The notes under the pieces are model-generated. The model was not told the DNA's origin and made no database searches. It saw only the letters and a program-made list of their open reading frames with translations. From an uncultured Collinsella sp. (lineage in GTDB: Bacteria; Actinomycetota; Coriobacteriia; Coriobacteriales; Coriobacteriaceae): 64,000 bases of DNA. Below are positions 54,222-62,764 of this stretch, in pieces. The stretch is taken from contig URRB01000014.1 in the NCBI GenBank assembly GCA_900550195.1, positions 1 through 64,000 on the forward strand, given 5' to 3'. A program made the position numbers and the translations under genes. Within the stretch, counting starts at the first letter, position 1. Each line of letters starts with the position of its first letter.

Positions 54222-54356
54222 GCCCGCCGCGTGAGGGGTGTGGGGGTTAAGTTTCCTGCTCTACAGTCCTGCTCACGGCGGAGGCCACATTAAGTGGCCT
54301 CTTGTTCGTGCGGAACTCGCGATAAACTTAACCCCCACACCCCTCACGCGGCGGGC
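54222..54356. repeat. 135-bp element with perfect 33-bp inverted ends
   Basis: Bases 54222-54254 (GCCCGCCGCGTGAGGGGTGT then GGGGGTTAAGTTT) are repeated inverted at 54324-54356. The centre holds a further hairpin, GAGGCCAC/GTGGCCTC (54281-54301). It lies between divergent genes (binding protein at 54127 and rlmD at 54466), where a terminator is not expected. No target-site duplication is obvious. Confidence 0.85.
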
Positions 54357-54465
54357 AGCCGTCGTTGGGCTTATCACTGACACGAATAAACCGCTTGCAT
54401 ATCGTCTGCTGGCTTGGCACGGTACAATACTTGCAGCTTTAATTCATGAATTAGTGGAGTTATTG

Positions 54466-55914
54466 ATGGCAGAATCTCGTGCGGAGCGTAAGGCTCGTCG
54501 TGCTTTGATCGAGGCGGCTGAGGGGTCAGAGGAGAAAAAATCTTCTCAGAAATCCAAGTCGTCTCAGGACGCGAAGGGTAAGTCGGCCAAGGGCAAGGCT
54601 AAGGCCAAGCGTCCCGGCTCTCGTCGGAACGAGGATAAGGCATCTCAGACTCGCTCCAAGCGCTCGCATAAAGATCGGGTTTCGTCTGCGCGTAAGGCTG
54701 TGGACCCCAAGTCTCCTTGTTCCATCATGAAAGCTTGCGGTGGGTGCACGGCGCTCAATCGTCCTTATAAGAAGCAGCTCGCCGCCAAGCAGGCTGCTAT
54801 GGAGGAGCTTTTTGCTTCGCTTTGTGAGCGTGAGGGCATTGCTGTAGATCCTATTCGTGGTATGGGTGTCACCCTGGGCGACCCGGGCAAATATCCTGCG
54901 CCGCGTGGTTTTCGTCATAAGGCTGCCACTCCGTTTGCTCCTGGTAAGGAGGGTGCTGTCCGCTGCGGCTTTTTTGAACGTGGAACACACAGAATCGTTG
55001 CTGTTCCTGAATGCCCTGTCGAGGCGTCGGGCGCTCGTCAGATTCTCAACGGCATCGCACGCGAAGCTGAGCGGTTGCATATTCCCGCCTTTAACGAGGA
55101 CAAGCATCTGGGCTTGCTCCGCTATGCCGTCGTCCGCTGCGGTTGGCGTACCGACCAGGTCATGGTCACGCTCGTGACCGCTCAGCGCGACTTGCCGCAT
55201 GCGCAGGAGTTCTTTGAGGCTGTCGCCGCACTCAATCCGCACATCGTCACCGTCGCCCAAAACATCAACGGACGTCCCGGCAACGCCATCCTCGGCGAGG
55301 AAACCCGCATTGTATATGGCGCCGAGTGCATGCGCGACCAGCTGCTCGGCTGCGAGTTCGATATCTCCCCCACCGCGTTCTACCAGACCAACCCGCAGCA
55401 GACCGAGCTGCTCTATCAGCTCGCGATTGACGGCATGGACCTGCAGCAGGGCGACGTACTCATGGATGCCTATTGCGGTAGCGGAACTATCGGCCTGTGC
55501 GCAGTCAAAGCCGCCCAGGACAAGGGCGTCGGCATTATGCTGCTTGGCGTGGAGCGTAACCACGCCGGCATTGCCGACGCACGTCGTAATGCCGAGCTCA
55601 ACGGCCTCACCCGCAGCGCTTGGTTTATGGCCGACGATGCCACCGACTACATCCTAGATGCCGCCGACAACAACGAGCGGGTCGATGTCCTTTCTATCGA
55701 TCCGCCGCGCGCCGGCTCCACGCCCGAGTTCCTCGAAGCTGCCTGCGCGCTTAAGCCGCGCCGCATCACCTATATCAGCTGCAACCCCGTAACTCAAGAG
55801 CGCGACCTGCATCAGCTCCTCGACGGAGGCTATCGCCTGCTCAAGATCACGCCCGTCGACATGTTCCCTCACACCGACCACACCGAAACCGTAGCGGTCC
55901 TCGAACGCCGCTAA
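54466..55914 (+). CDS. rlmD: 23S rRNA (uracil-5-)-methyltransferase, RlmD/RumA family
   Basis: The product has 482 residues from ATG 54466 with GGAG upstream. An 80-residue Lys/Arg/Ser-rich extension (EKKSSQKSKSSQDAKGKSAK and on) precedes the catalytic part. A cysteine cluster (PCSIMKACGGCTAL) matches the [4Fe-4S] site. The methyltransferase domain has SPTAFYQTNPQQTELLYQLA, the SAM loop LMDAYCGSGTIGL, SIDPPRAGSTP and the catalytic Cys in ITYISCNPVTQERDL. The usual N-terminal TRAM domain seems absent, replaced by the basic tail. The target within the rRNA (U747 or U1939 type) cannot be decided. The first third uses T-ending codons far more than the rest. Confidence 0.92.
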   Translation: MAESRAERKARRALIEAAEGSEEKKSSQKSKSSQDAKGKSAKGKAKAKRPGSRRNEDKASQTRSKRSHKDRVSSARKAVDPKSPCSIMKACGGCTALNRPYKKQLAAKQAAMEELFASLCEREGIAVDPIRGMGVTLGDPGKYPAPRGFRHKAATPFAPGKEGAVRCGFFERGTHRIVAVPECPVEASGARQILNGIAREAERLHIPAFNEDKHLGLLRYAVVRCGWRTDQVMVTLVTAQRDLPHAQEFFEAVAALNPHIVTVAQNINGRPGNAILGEETRIVYGAECMRDQLLGCEFDISPTAFYQTNPQQTELLYQLAIDGMDLQQGDVLMDAYCGSGTIGLCAVKAAQDKGVGIMLLGVERNHAGIADARRNAELNGLTRSAWFMADDATDYILDAADNNERVDVLSIDPPRAGSTPEFLEAACALKPRRITYISCNPVTQERDLHQLLDGGYRLLKITPVDMFPHTDHTETVAVLERR

Positions 55915-55942
55915 CCAACCTCAGTAGATTTTTGGGACAAGA

Positions 55943-55972
55943 AAGGGGGCGACCCGCCTGGGCCGCCCCCTT
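55943..55972. terminator. Bidirectional terminator between rlmD and the PHP gene
   Basis: AAGGGGGCGACC pairs with GGCCGCCCCCTT, with AAGAAA and TT flanks, between convergent genes. Confidence 0.85.
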
Positions 55973-55992
55973 CGCTTGGTTTATAAACTCCG

Positions 55993-56814
55993 CTACATCC
56001 CATTGCGCAGATCGCACACGCCGGCTGCCGCCATCTCGCGCAGCAGCGTCTCGCGGTCGCGCGTCACGATCAAATCCAGCGGGAAGTGAATCTCGTCGAG
56101 CATCTTGCGCGCGTGATCGAGCTTGCCAATGGCCATGCCAATGTGGGCATCGGTTGACACGCCAATGCCCACGCCCAGCTCGGCGCAGCGCTCGGCGATC
56201 TTGCGGCATACGGCCCAATGCTCAGTGTCGACACCGTGTTCAAGACTATGGTTGTTGATCTCAATAATCTTGTGCTTGGCCTTAGCTGCCAACAGCACCT
56301 CGTCGATATCGAACGGCACGCCCGAACGCCCCGTGTGACCCAGCATGAACACCTTGGGGTGCTCCAGGGCATTGATATACATCTCGGTCGTCTGGGCCAG
56401 CGTCGCGCCCTCAGCAATCTGCGGATTATGCACGCTCGCAATCAAATAATCCAAATTACGCGTAACCAAATCGAACAGCGAATGCTGACGGCTGTACGAA
56501 TCGCCGGCAATATCGAGCGTGACAGGAGTGTCCTCGCCAAACAGGCTTCCGTCCAGCGAAACGATATCGGCCTCGGCACCACGCAGCACCAGCACGCCGC
56601 TCCAAATGCGCGGCCAGATATCCTGGTTGATAAAGAACTGGTAACTGCGCAGGTCATTGGGGCAAGCCGTAACCATAGAGCTCAAATGGTCGGCAGATCC
56701 GAGTACCTGCAGACCACGCTCTGCCGCCCAGTACACATTCTCCTCAATGGTCGAATATGCATGCGCAGAGAACATCGTATGGGTATGAATGTCACAAGAA
56801 AGCAGGTAGGGCAT
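55993..56814 (-). CDS. PHP domain phosphoesterase, YcdX-like
   Basis: The product has 273 residues; AAGGAGA lies before ATG 56814. PHP metal motifs: CDIHTHTMFSAHAYST (motif I), GSADHLSS (II), LRGAEADIVSLDG, YLIASVHNP (III), MLGHTGRSGVPFD, and VSTDAHIGMAIG (IV), giving a trinuclear metal site. The YcdX group hydrolyses phosphomonoesters. It is monocistronic by spacing. The physiological substrate is unknown. Confidence 0.9.
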   Translation of the reverse strand: MPYLLSCDIHTHTMFSAHAYSTIEENVYWAAERGLQVLGSADHLSSMVTACPNDLRSYQFFINQDIWPRIWSGVLVLRGAEADIVSLDGSLFGEDTPVTLDIAGDSYSRQHSLFDLVTRNLDYLIASVHNPQIAEGATLAQTTEMYINALEHPKVFMLGHTGRSGVPFDIDEVLLAAKAKHKIIEINNHSLEHGVDTEHWAVCRKIAERCAELGVGIGVSTDAHIGMAIGKLDHARKMLDEIHFPLDLIVTRDRETLLREMAAAGVCDLRNGM

Positions 56815-56914
56815 CAGGTCTCCTTATCTGGCACGGCCGTCGCTTATATTCATTGTACGCATAGCCTTCGATAGTCGTAAAACCACTCCATCCCAAAGAC
56901 ACAACGTCCATGAC

Positions 56915-56945
56915 AACGGGGTCTGGCTTAACACCAAACCCCGTT
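56915..56945 (-). terminator. Hairpin after the aminotransferase gene
   Basis: AACGGGG (56915-56921) pairs with CCCCGTT (56939-56945), about 35 bp past the stop on the minus strand. Confidence 0.6.
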
Positions 56946-56979
56946 TCACGTAAAACATTGTAGGCAGAGCGCTTTACTT

Positions 56980-58164
56980 TTAACGATACTCGTCCGCCAA
57001 CTGTTTCCAAGCGGGTAGCGAATTGACAATCGTTTCGTAGCTCACGCAATAGCCCAGGCGGAACCAACCCGGCATACCAAAGCTGTCCGAGGGAACCGCA
57101 AGCAACTCATACTTCTTTGCGCGCTCGCAAAACGCATTCGCATCGGGCTCCAACGCTTTCACCCATAGGTAAAACGCGCCATCCGGCTCAACAAAGGTGT
57201 AGCCATACTCCGCTAGTGCGTCGGTAAGCGCGGTGCGGTTGCGTGCATAGGTCTCAACGTCACTCGGCTCATCGATGCAGTCGATAATTACGCGCTGAAA
57301 GAGCGCCGGCGCGCACACGAAGCCCAGCGTACGGGCGGCACCGGCAACGGCGGGCATTAGACGGGCGGCCTGCGGATTGGTGTTGGGAACCAGGATCCAC
57401 CCCACGCGCTCACCCGGCAGCGACAGCGACTTGGAATACGAGTAGCACACGATGGTGTGCTCGTAAATCGAGGGCACCCAAGGCACCTCTGCACCGTACA
57501 CGATTTCGCGGTACGGCTCATCCGAGATGAGCATAATCGGATTCTCAGGATCGCGCTGAGCGTTGGCCTCGCGCAGAACGTTGGCCAGTCGCGTCAGCGT
57601 GTCGCATGTATATACGGCACCGGTCGGATTGTTGGGAGAGTCGATGATGACGGCCGCCGTCTTATCGCTGATCGCCTTGAGCACGTTGTCCACGCTCAGC
57701 TGGAACGTATCTTCATCGGCGAGCGCCTCAACACACGTACAGCCGGCCTTCTCAATCCAAACGCGATACTCCGGAAAGTACGGGGCGATAACAATAACCT
57801 CGTCGCCCGGGTTCGTAACGGCGTTGAGCGTGCAGGTGAGCGAAGCCGCGGCACCCACCGTCATAAAGACGTCTTTGCCCTCATAGCTCGTGCCAAAGCG
57901 GCGGTTGAGCGATTCGGCCACAGCGGCACGACATTGCGGCAGGCCCGGTGCGGGCGTGTAGCCGTGCAGCTGGTCGCTCGGCAGCTCCAGGGCCTTCTTA
58001 ATCGACTCAGCCACGGCAGCGGGCGCTGGAACGCTCGGATTGCCCAGCGAAAAATCGAATACGTTTTCCGCACCGATCTGCGCCTTGCGCTCAAGGCCAT
58101 AGCTAAAAATCTCACGGATGATGGAGCTTTCCGCACCGCGAGCATACATAGTTTCGTTGATCAT
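56980..58164 (-). CDS. Pyridoxal-phosphate aminotransferase, fold type I
   Basis: The product has 394 residues from ATG 58164, with AAGGTG 5 bases upstream. It is a class I/II aminotransferase: FDFSLGNPSVPAPAAVAESI, YTPAPGLPQCRAAVAESLNR, IDSPNNPTGAVY, ISDEPYREIVY, the PLP-lysine region SYSKSLSLPGERVGW (Lys near 240), and the C-terminal Arg in FRLGYC. It resembles aspartate/aromatic-type enzymes of Gram-positive bacteria. The amino donor is not decided by sequence. It is single in its unit. Confidence 0.92.
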   Translation of the reverse strand: MINETMYARGAESSIIREIFSYGLERKAQIGAENVFDFSLGNPSVPAPAAVAESIKKALELPSDQLHGYTPAPGLPQCRAAVAESLNRRFGTSYEGKDVFMTVGAAASLTCTLNAVTNPGDEVIVIAPYFPEYRVWIEKAGCTCVEALADEDTFQLSVDNVLKAISDKTAAVIIDSPNNPTGAVYTCDTLTRLANVLREANAQRDPENPIMLISDEPYREIVYGAEVPWVPSIYEHTIVCYSYSKSLSLPGERVGWILVPNTNPQAARLMPAVAGAARTLGFVCAPALFQRVIIDCIDEPSDVETYARNRTALTDALAEYGYTFVEPDGAFYLWVKALEPDANAFCERAKKYELLAVPSDSFGMPGWFRLGYCVSYETIVNSLPAWKQLADEYR

Positions 58165-58225
58165 CTGTTCACCTTTCGCATAGGCGCTATTGTACGCTTT
58201 AGCCGAGCAAAGTGCCGCAGCAATG

Positions 58226-58283
58226 TTGATTGGGGACAGACTTAAATGCGTGAAAACGCTCATTTAAGTCTGTCCCCAATCAA
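58226..58283. repeat. Perfect 23-bp inverted repeat
   Basis: Arms 58226-58248 and 58261-58283 (left arm starts TTGATTGGGGACAGACTT) are perfect complements around a 12-base loop. It lies upstream of the aminotransferase and after the separate ftsH terminator. It contains the GGGACAG / CTGTCCC words seen in the other dispersed palindromes. Confidence 0.85.
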
Positions 58284-58310
58284 CAGACGGCCCCATATCG
58301 CTCAAAAGAA

Positions 58311-58342
58311 AAAGCCTCCGCAGGTTTCCCCGCGGAGGCTTT
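58311..58342 (-). terminator. Intrinsic terminator of ftsH
   Basis: AAAGCCTCCGC pairs with GCGGAGGCTTT; on the minus strand TTTTTCTTTT follows. It lies 12 bp past the stop. Confidence 0.93.
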
Positions 58343-58353
58343 CGCCACAAAGA

Positions 58354-60480
58354 CTATTTGTCGGCGTCGGTGTCGGCATCGACGACGGCATGGTCATCGT
58401 CAGCATCATCGGATGCGGCTTCGGCATCCTCCTGCATGGCCGCCTGCGCAAAGGCCGCGGCATCAGCCGCCAGCTCTTCCTCGCTCATACGAGGCGCGCG
58501 CTTCTTGGTCGGCATGCCGGCCGCCTTGGCATTGCGCTCCTCCTTGGCCGCCAGGATATCGTCCTCGCGCTCAAGGTAGGCGTCCCACTCGTTGTCGAGC
58601 AGGGCGTTCACGGCGTCACCTTCGACGGTCTCGCGCTCAAGCAGCACCTTCGCCATCAGATCGAGCTGATCGCGACGGGCGTCCAGGATCTCGACCGCAC
58701 GACGATGGGCCTCACGCATGATGCGCTGAACCTCGATATCGATGCGGCGCGCCGTCTCCTCGGAGTAATCCTGATGATCGGCGTAATCGCGACCGAGGAA
58801 CACCTGATGTTGCGCCTCGCCAAACACTTGCGTGCCCAGCTCCTCGCTCATGCCCAGGCGCGTGACCATCTCGCGCGCCATCTTGGTTGCGCGCTCCAGA
58901 TCGTTGCTCGCGCCCGACGTAATGTCATCGCACATGAGCTCCTCGGCAACGCGACCGCCCAAGAACACGGCGAGCTCGTCGAGCATCTCGTTCTTGGTCT
59001 TGAGGAAGTGGTCCTCCTGCGGAAGCTGCAGCGTGTAGCCCAGCGCCTGACCGCGGCTGACGATCGAGATCTTGTGGACCGGATCGGAGTGCTCCAGGAT
59101 GTGGCCCACCAGGGCATGACCGCTCTCGTGGTAGGCAATTGTGGTGCGCTCGGCCTCGGTCATCACGCGACCCTTGCGCTGCGGTCCGGCAATCACGCGC
59201 TCCATCGATTCCTCGACCTCGTCCATCGAGATCACGGAACGATGACGGCGAGCGGCCAGCAGCGCAGACTCGTTGAGCAGATTTGCCAGATCGGCGCCGG
59301 TGAAGCCAACGGTCATCTGGGCGAGCTTCTCAAACTTAACGTCCTCGTCCATCGGCTTGTTCTCGGCATGCACGCGCAAGATCTGCTCGCGGCCCTTCAC
59401 ATCCGGACGGTCGACCGTAACCTGACGGTCAAAACGGCCGGGACGCAGCAATGCCGGATCCAGGATGTCAGGACGGTTGGTCGCAGCGATCAGGATGACC
59501 GACTCGCTTTCCTCGAAACCGTCCATCTCGACCAGCAGCTGGTTGAGCGTCTGCTCGCGCTCGTCGTGACCGCCGCCCAAGCCAGCTCCGCGCTGACGTC
59601 CCACAGCATCGATCTCATCGATGAAGATGATTGACGGGGCCTGGGACTTGGCCTCCTTAAAGAGGTCACGCACACGGCTGGCGCCGACACCTACGAACAT
59701 CTCGACAAAGTCGGAACCCGAGATGCTAAAGAACGGCACGCCCGCCTCGCCGGCAACGGCCTTGGCCAGCAGCGTTTTACCGGTGCCCGGAGGGCCAACC
59801 AGCAACACGCCACGCGGGATCTTGGCGCCCAGCTTGCGATAGCGATCCGGATCGCTCAAAAAGTCACGGAGCTCCTCGACTGCCTCGTCCACGCCGGCAA
59901 CGTCTTCAAACTTGACCTTGGGGCGTGTGGCCTCGTTGGTCTTGGCGTTGGTCTTGCCAAACTGCATGTTCCTGTTGTTGGCGCCCATCATCTGGCGCAT
60001 AAAGTAGAACATGATGGCGATAAGGGCGATCGTCGGAAGCACACTCATCGCCAAGTCGCCCCAAAAATCGGGATCGTTGGTGTTGACGATGTACTTGGTA
60101 TCGGGGTGCTCCGCCATGAGCTCGGCAAGCGAATCGGAGCCGACATAGGTCGAAGAGAAGCTCTTGAGCTCGCTCGTATCGCCCTTGTCCTTCTTCGTCT
60201 TCCAGTAATGACCCGTCACGCTTCCGTCTTGAACCGTATAGGTCAGATCTTCGACGCGATCCTGCTTGATGGCGCTGACCATCTCGCTCGTCGCGAGCTT
60301 AACGGTATTGCTGGAGCTGGCAAAGCCGGAGCCCATATTAAAGAAGGCATAGCCCAGAAGCGCGCAAGCCAAAATAAAATACAACCAGCCCGTACGCGTG
60401 GGCTTCTTGCCTCCGGTCATCCCCGGGATCTTAGGCTCCCGGGGAGTCTGGGAATTGTTATCGTTACGGTCGTCGGGCAT
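58354..60480 (-). CDS. ftsH: ATP-dependent zinc metalloprotease FtsH
   Basis: The product has 708 residues. Two membrane helices (WLYFILACALLGYAFFNMG and LAMSVLPTIALIAIMFYFM) flank an extracytoplasmic domain. The AAA domain has VGPPGTGKTLLAKAVAGEAG, IIFIDEIDAVGRQRG and the second region of homology ATNRPDILDPALLRPGRFDR. The protease has the zinc motif AYHESGHALVGH (about residue 450). A charged acidic tail of about 90 residues ends DADTDADK. It degrades misfolded and regulatory membrane proteins. Start and hpt stop are one base apart, so translation is coupled in the tilS-hpt-ftsH operon, a conserved order. Confidence 0.98.
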   Translation of the reverse strand: MPDDRNDNNSQTPREPKIPGMTGGKKPTRTGWLYFILACALLGYAFFNMGSGFASSSNTVKLATSEMVSAIKQDRVEDLTYTVQDGSVTGHYWKTKKDKGDTSELKSFSSTYVGSDSLAELMAEHPDTKYIVNTNDPDFWGDLAMSVLPTIALIAIMFYFMRQMMGANNRNMQFGKTNAKTNEATRPKVKFEDVAGVDEAVEELRDFLSDPDRYRKLGAKIPRGVLLVGPPGTGKTLLAKAVAGEAGVPFFSISGSDFVEMFVGVGASRVRDLFKEAKSQAPSIIFIDEIDAVGRQRGAGLGGGHDEREQTLNQLLVEMDGFEESESVILIAATNRPDILDPALLRPGRFDRQVTVDRPDVKGREQILRVHAENKPMDEDVKFEKLAQMTVGFTGADLANLLNESALLAARRHRSVISMDEVEESMERVIAGPQRKGRVMTEAERTTIAYHESGHALVGHILEHSDPVHKISIVSRGQALGYTLQLPQEDHFLKTKNEMLDELAVFLGGRVAEELMCDDITSGASNDLERATKMAREMVTRLGMSEELGTQVFGEAQHQVFLGRDYADHQDYSEETARRIDIEVQRIMREAHRRAVEILDARRDQLDLMAKVLLERETVEGDAVNALLDNEWDAYLEREDDILAAKEERNAKAAGMPTKKRAPRMSEEELAADAAAFAQAAMQEDAEAASDDADDDHAVVDADTDADK

Positions 60481-60481
60481 C

Positions 60482-61030
60482 TTACGAATAAACCTCCGGT
60501 TTCAAAATGCCCAGATACGGAAGGTTGCGATAGCGCTCGGCATAGTCGAGGCCGTAGCCCACCACAAAGGCATCGGGGCAATGGGTTCCAACATACTTGG
60601 GCGTGATGGCCGAGACGCGGTCCTCAACGTCCTTCCACAGGAAGGCGGCGACCTCCAGAGAAGCGGGCTTGCGGCTCTCGAGGTTCTTCATCAGATACTT
60701 GAGCGTCAGGCCCGAGTCCAGAATGTCCTCGACGATCAGCACGTCGCGACCGCGGATGTCGATATCCAGGTCCTTAATGATACGCACGATACCCGAGGAC
60801 TTCACACCGTCGCCGTAGCTCGAAACAGCCATGAAATCGATGTTGGTCGGCAGCTCGATCTTACGCATCAGGTCGCCCATAAAGACCACGGCGCCGCGCA
60901 GGACCGCAATCAGCACCAGATCCTTACCCGCGTAGTCGCGAGTAATCTGCTCGCCTAGGCGAGAGACGATACCGTCGATATCCTCCTGCGTGAACAGAAC
61001 CTTCTCGATATCCGGATGTTGAGAAGCCAT
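60482..61030 (-). CDS. hpt: Hypoxanthine phosphoribosyltransferase
   Basis: The product has 182 residues. The PRPP-binding motif is VLIVEDILDSGLTL; further motifs are LIAVLRGAVVFMGDLMRKI and the C-terminal FVVGYGLDYAERYRNLPYLG. It salvages hypoxanthine and guanine to IMP and GMP. It is the middle gene of tilS-hpt-ftsH, 147 bp after tilS. Confidence 0.97.
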   Translation of the reverse strand: MASQHPDIEKVLFTQEDIDGIVSRLGEQITRDYAGKDLVLIAVLRGAVVFMGDLMRKIELPTNIDFMAVSSYGDGVKSSGIVRIIKDLDIDIRGRDVLIVEDILDSGLTLKYLMKNLESRKPASLEVAAFLWKDVEDRVSAITPKYVGTHCPDAFVVGYGLDYAERYRNLPYLGILKPEVYS

Positions 61031-61095
61031 GACAACCCTTTCTTGTGCTTATCGCCCACACACCGCCGTATGGACGCGAACTACACATTCTAGCA

Positions 61096-61126
61096 GCGCA
61101 CGGGATAAATTTACCAGCCCGTGCGC
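61096..61126 (-). other. Intercistronic hairpin between tilS and hpt
   Basis: GCGCACGGG (61096-61104) pairs with CCCGTGCGC (61118-61126). It could attenuate read-through or mark a processing point; no U-run. Confidence 0.4.
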
Positions 61127-61177
61127 CATCAGCGCGGGAATACCGTCAACGTCGCACAGAATAGCAGGCGTGGGACG

Positions 61178-62716
61178 CTATTCCGCATCGACCACGCGGA
61201 GCAGATATGCCACGCGCGTTGCGGCCGTGCACTTAAAACGCTCGTCCGCGCGAACTCCGGCGACCCACACCACGGCACCCCCCGGCGCCGTCCTCACCAT
61301 GGGCACGCCGGCGCGCTCGGAAACGGGAATGCGAGCCTCGCCTAGCAAGTCGGATACTTTCTTGCTTCGGCCACTCATCCCTAACGGGCACATCACGTCT
61401 CCCGGTGCGGGACCGTCCACCCACAGGCGCGCCAATCGCGCCTCGGCAGGGATCTCGCCACGCGAGCCCGCCAGGATCCGCTCACTATCGCTGTCGGCAA
61501 AACCCAGGGCAGCCGCGTCTACCAAAGCCGTCACTTCCCCGGTAGCCGCAAGCTCGCGGGCGCGGCGCACGATATCGCATCCCGGCTCAACGGCCATCGG
61601 TTCTGTGACCAGCATACGTCCCCCGCCCAACGGCAAACGACCGGGTACGGTAACCCAGTCCGCGACCAGGCCCTCGCGAGCCGCCGGCGCCTTAAATGCC
61701 AGCATGCCAAACTCAACGCGCGCGTCAATTCCCGCCGGAAGCGTAACCGAGCCGGCGCCCTCGGCAACGCAGGAAAGGACTCGCTCCACATGTCGCATCT
61801 CTGGACGAGCGTCCGGATCGATGCGCTTAATCGCCAGTCGCACGATGCGCCGCGCGATTACCACCTCGGCCGCAGCAAGGCGCCTGGCATCGAGCACCAG
61901 CGCGCCCGCTGCCTCCTTACGCAGGCAGCTTCGAAACGCCTGTGCCGAAAGCTGAGACAAAAACGCGTCCTCATCGCCTAAGATCTCGCAGGCGGCGCCA
62001 ATCGTCTTGCAGACGCTCGCGTTGCGCTGCGCCACCACCGGCATCACTCGATGGCGCACGTAGTTTCGCAGATACGAGATATCCTCATTGCTCTCGTCTT
62101 CACGCCACGGCTGACCATGTACCTGTAGATAGCCCACGAGCTCGCCATGAGTTAGGTCGAGCAAGGGACGCACCACGATATTCCTCCGGCGAGGAATGCT
62201 CGATAGGCCAGCGGGCCCTGAACCCTTAATCGCGTTCATCAAAAACGTTTCCGCGCGATCCGAAGACGTGTGCGCGGTGCAGATACGAGCCGCCGTTCGC
62301 GGTGCCCCCGTCTGGGCGCAGAGCTCGCGAACATACCTCCGCGCCGCGGCATAGCGCACCTCGCGGGCCGCGGCCTCAATATTGCCCGACTCCCCATCAA
62401 AATAAGCGTGCTCCACGCACAGCGGTAAACCATATTTCGCGCAGAGCTCACGCACAAAGGCCTCGTCGTCATCGGACGCCTTGCCGCGCAGATGATGGTT
62501 TACATGCAGCACATGCAGGCGCTCGCGAGCAATGGGGGCAACACCGCGTCCGTCTTGGATATCCAGCTTTGATGTGCACGCCATAAGAAGCAGTGCCGTC
62601 GAGTCCGCGCCGCCTGATACCATGAGCACGACAGGAGCAGCCTGCTGCCTCGTCCGGGTCTCATCGACTGCCCCAGGCACGGCATGGTGTCCATAATGCT
62701 GAGATACCGTAGGCAT
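61178..62716 (-). CDS. tilS: tRNA(Ile)-lysidine synthetase
   Basis: The product has 512 residues from ATG 62716, with GAGGAGG upstream. The PP-loop is VSGGADSTALLL (about residues 32-44); LHVNHHLRGKASDDDEAFVR, ARICTAHTSSDRAETFLMNA and IPRRRNIVVRPLLDLTHGEL are TilS hallmarks. The C-terminal half contains TilS substrate-binding and ferredoxin-like domains. It converts C34 of tRNA-Ile(CAU) to lysidine, which is essential for reading AUA. First gene of its operon, divergent from the MBL gene across 48 bp. Confidence 0.96.
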   Translation of the reverse strand: MPTVSQHYGHHAVPGAVDETRTRQQAAPVVLMVSGGADSTALLLMACTSKLDIQDGRGVAPIARERLHVLHVNHHLRGKASDDDEAFVRELCAKYGLPLCVEHAYFDGESGNIEAAAREVRYAAARRYVRELCAQTGAPRTAARICTAHTSSDRAETFLMNAIKGSGPAGLSSIPRRRNIVVRPLLDLTHGELVGYLQVHGQPWREDESNEDISYLRNYVRHRVMPVVAQRNASVCKTIGAACEILGDEDAFLSQLSAQAFRSCLRKEAAGALVLDARRLAAAEVVIARRIVRLAIKRIDPDARPEMRHVERVLSCVAEGAGSVTLPAGIDARVEFGMLAFKAPAAREGLVADWVTVPGRLPLGGGRMLVTEPMAVEPGCDIVRRARELAATGEVTALVDAAALGFADSDSERILAGSRGEIPAEARLARLWVDGPAPGDVMCPLGMSGRSKKVSDLLGEARIPVSERAGVPMVRTAPGGAVVWVAGVRADERFKCTAATRVAYLLRVVDAE

Positions 62717-62764
62717 TTGCCTCCTCCTCTATTCGTCCGCACCCATTGTATCCTTTGGAATCTT

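Noticed and set aside
54222..54356. Insertion sequence
   Set aside because: It has long inverted ends but only 69 bp between them, no transposase and no clear target duplication; at most a non-autonomous element.
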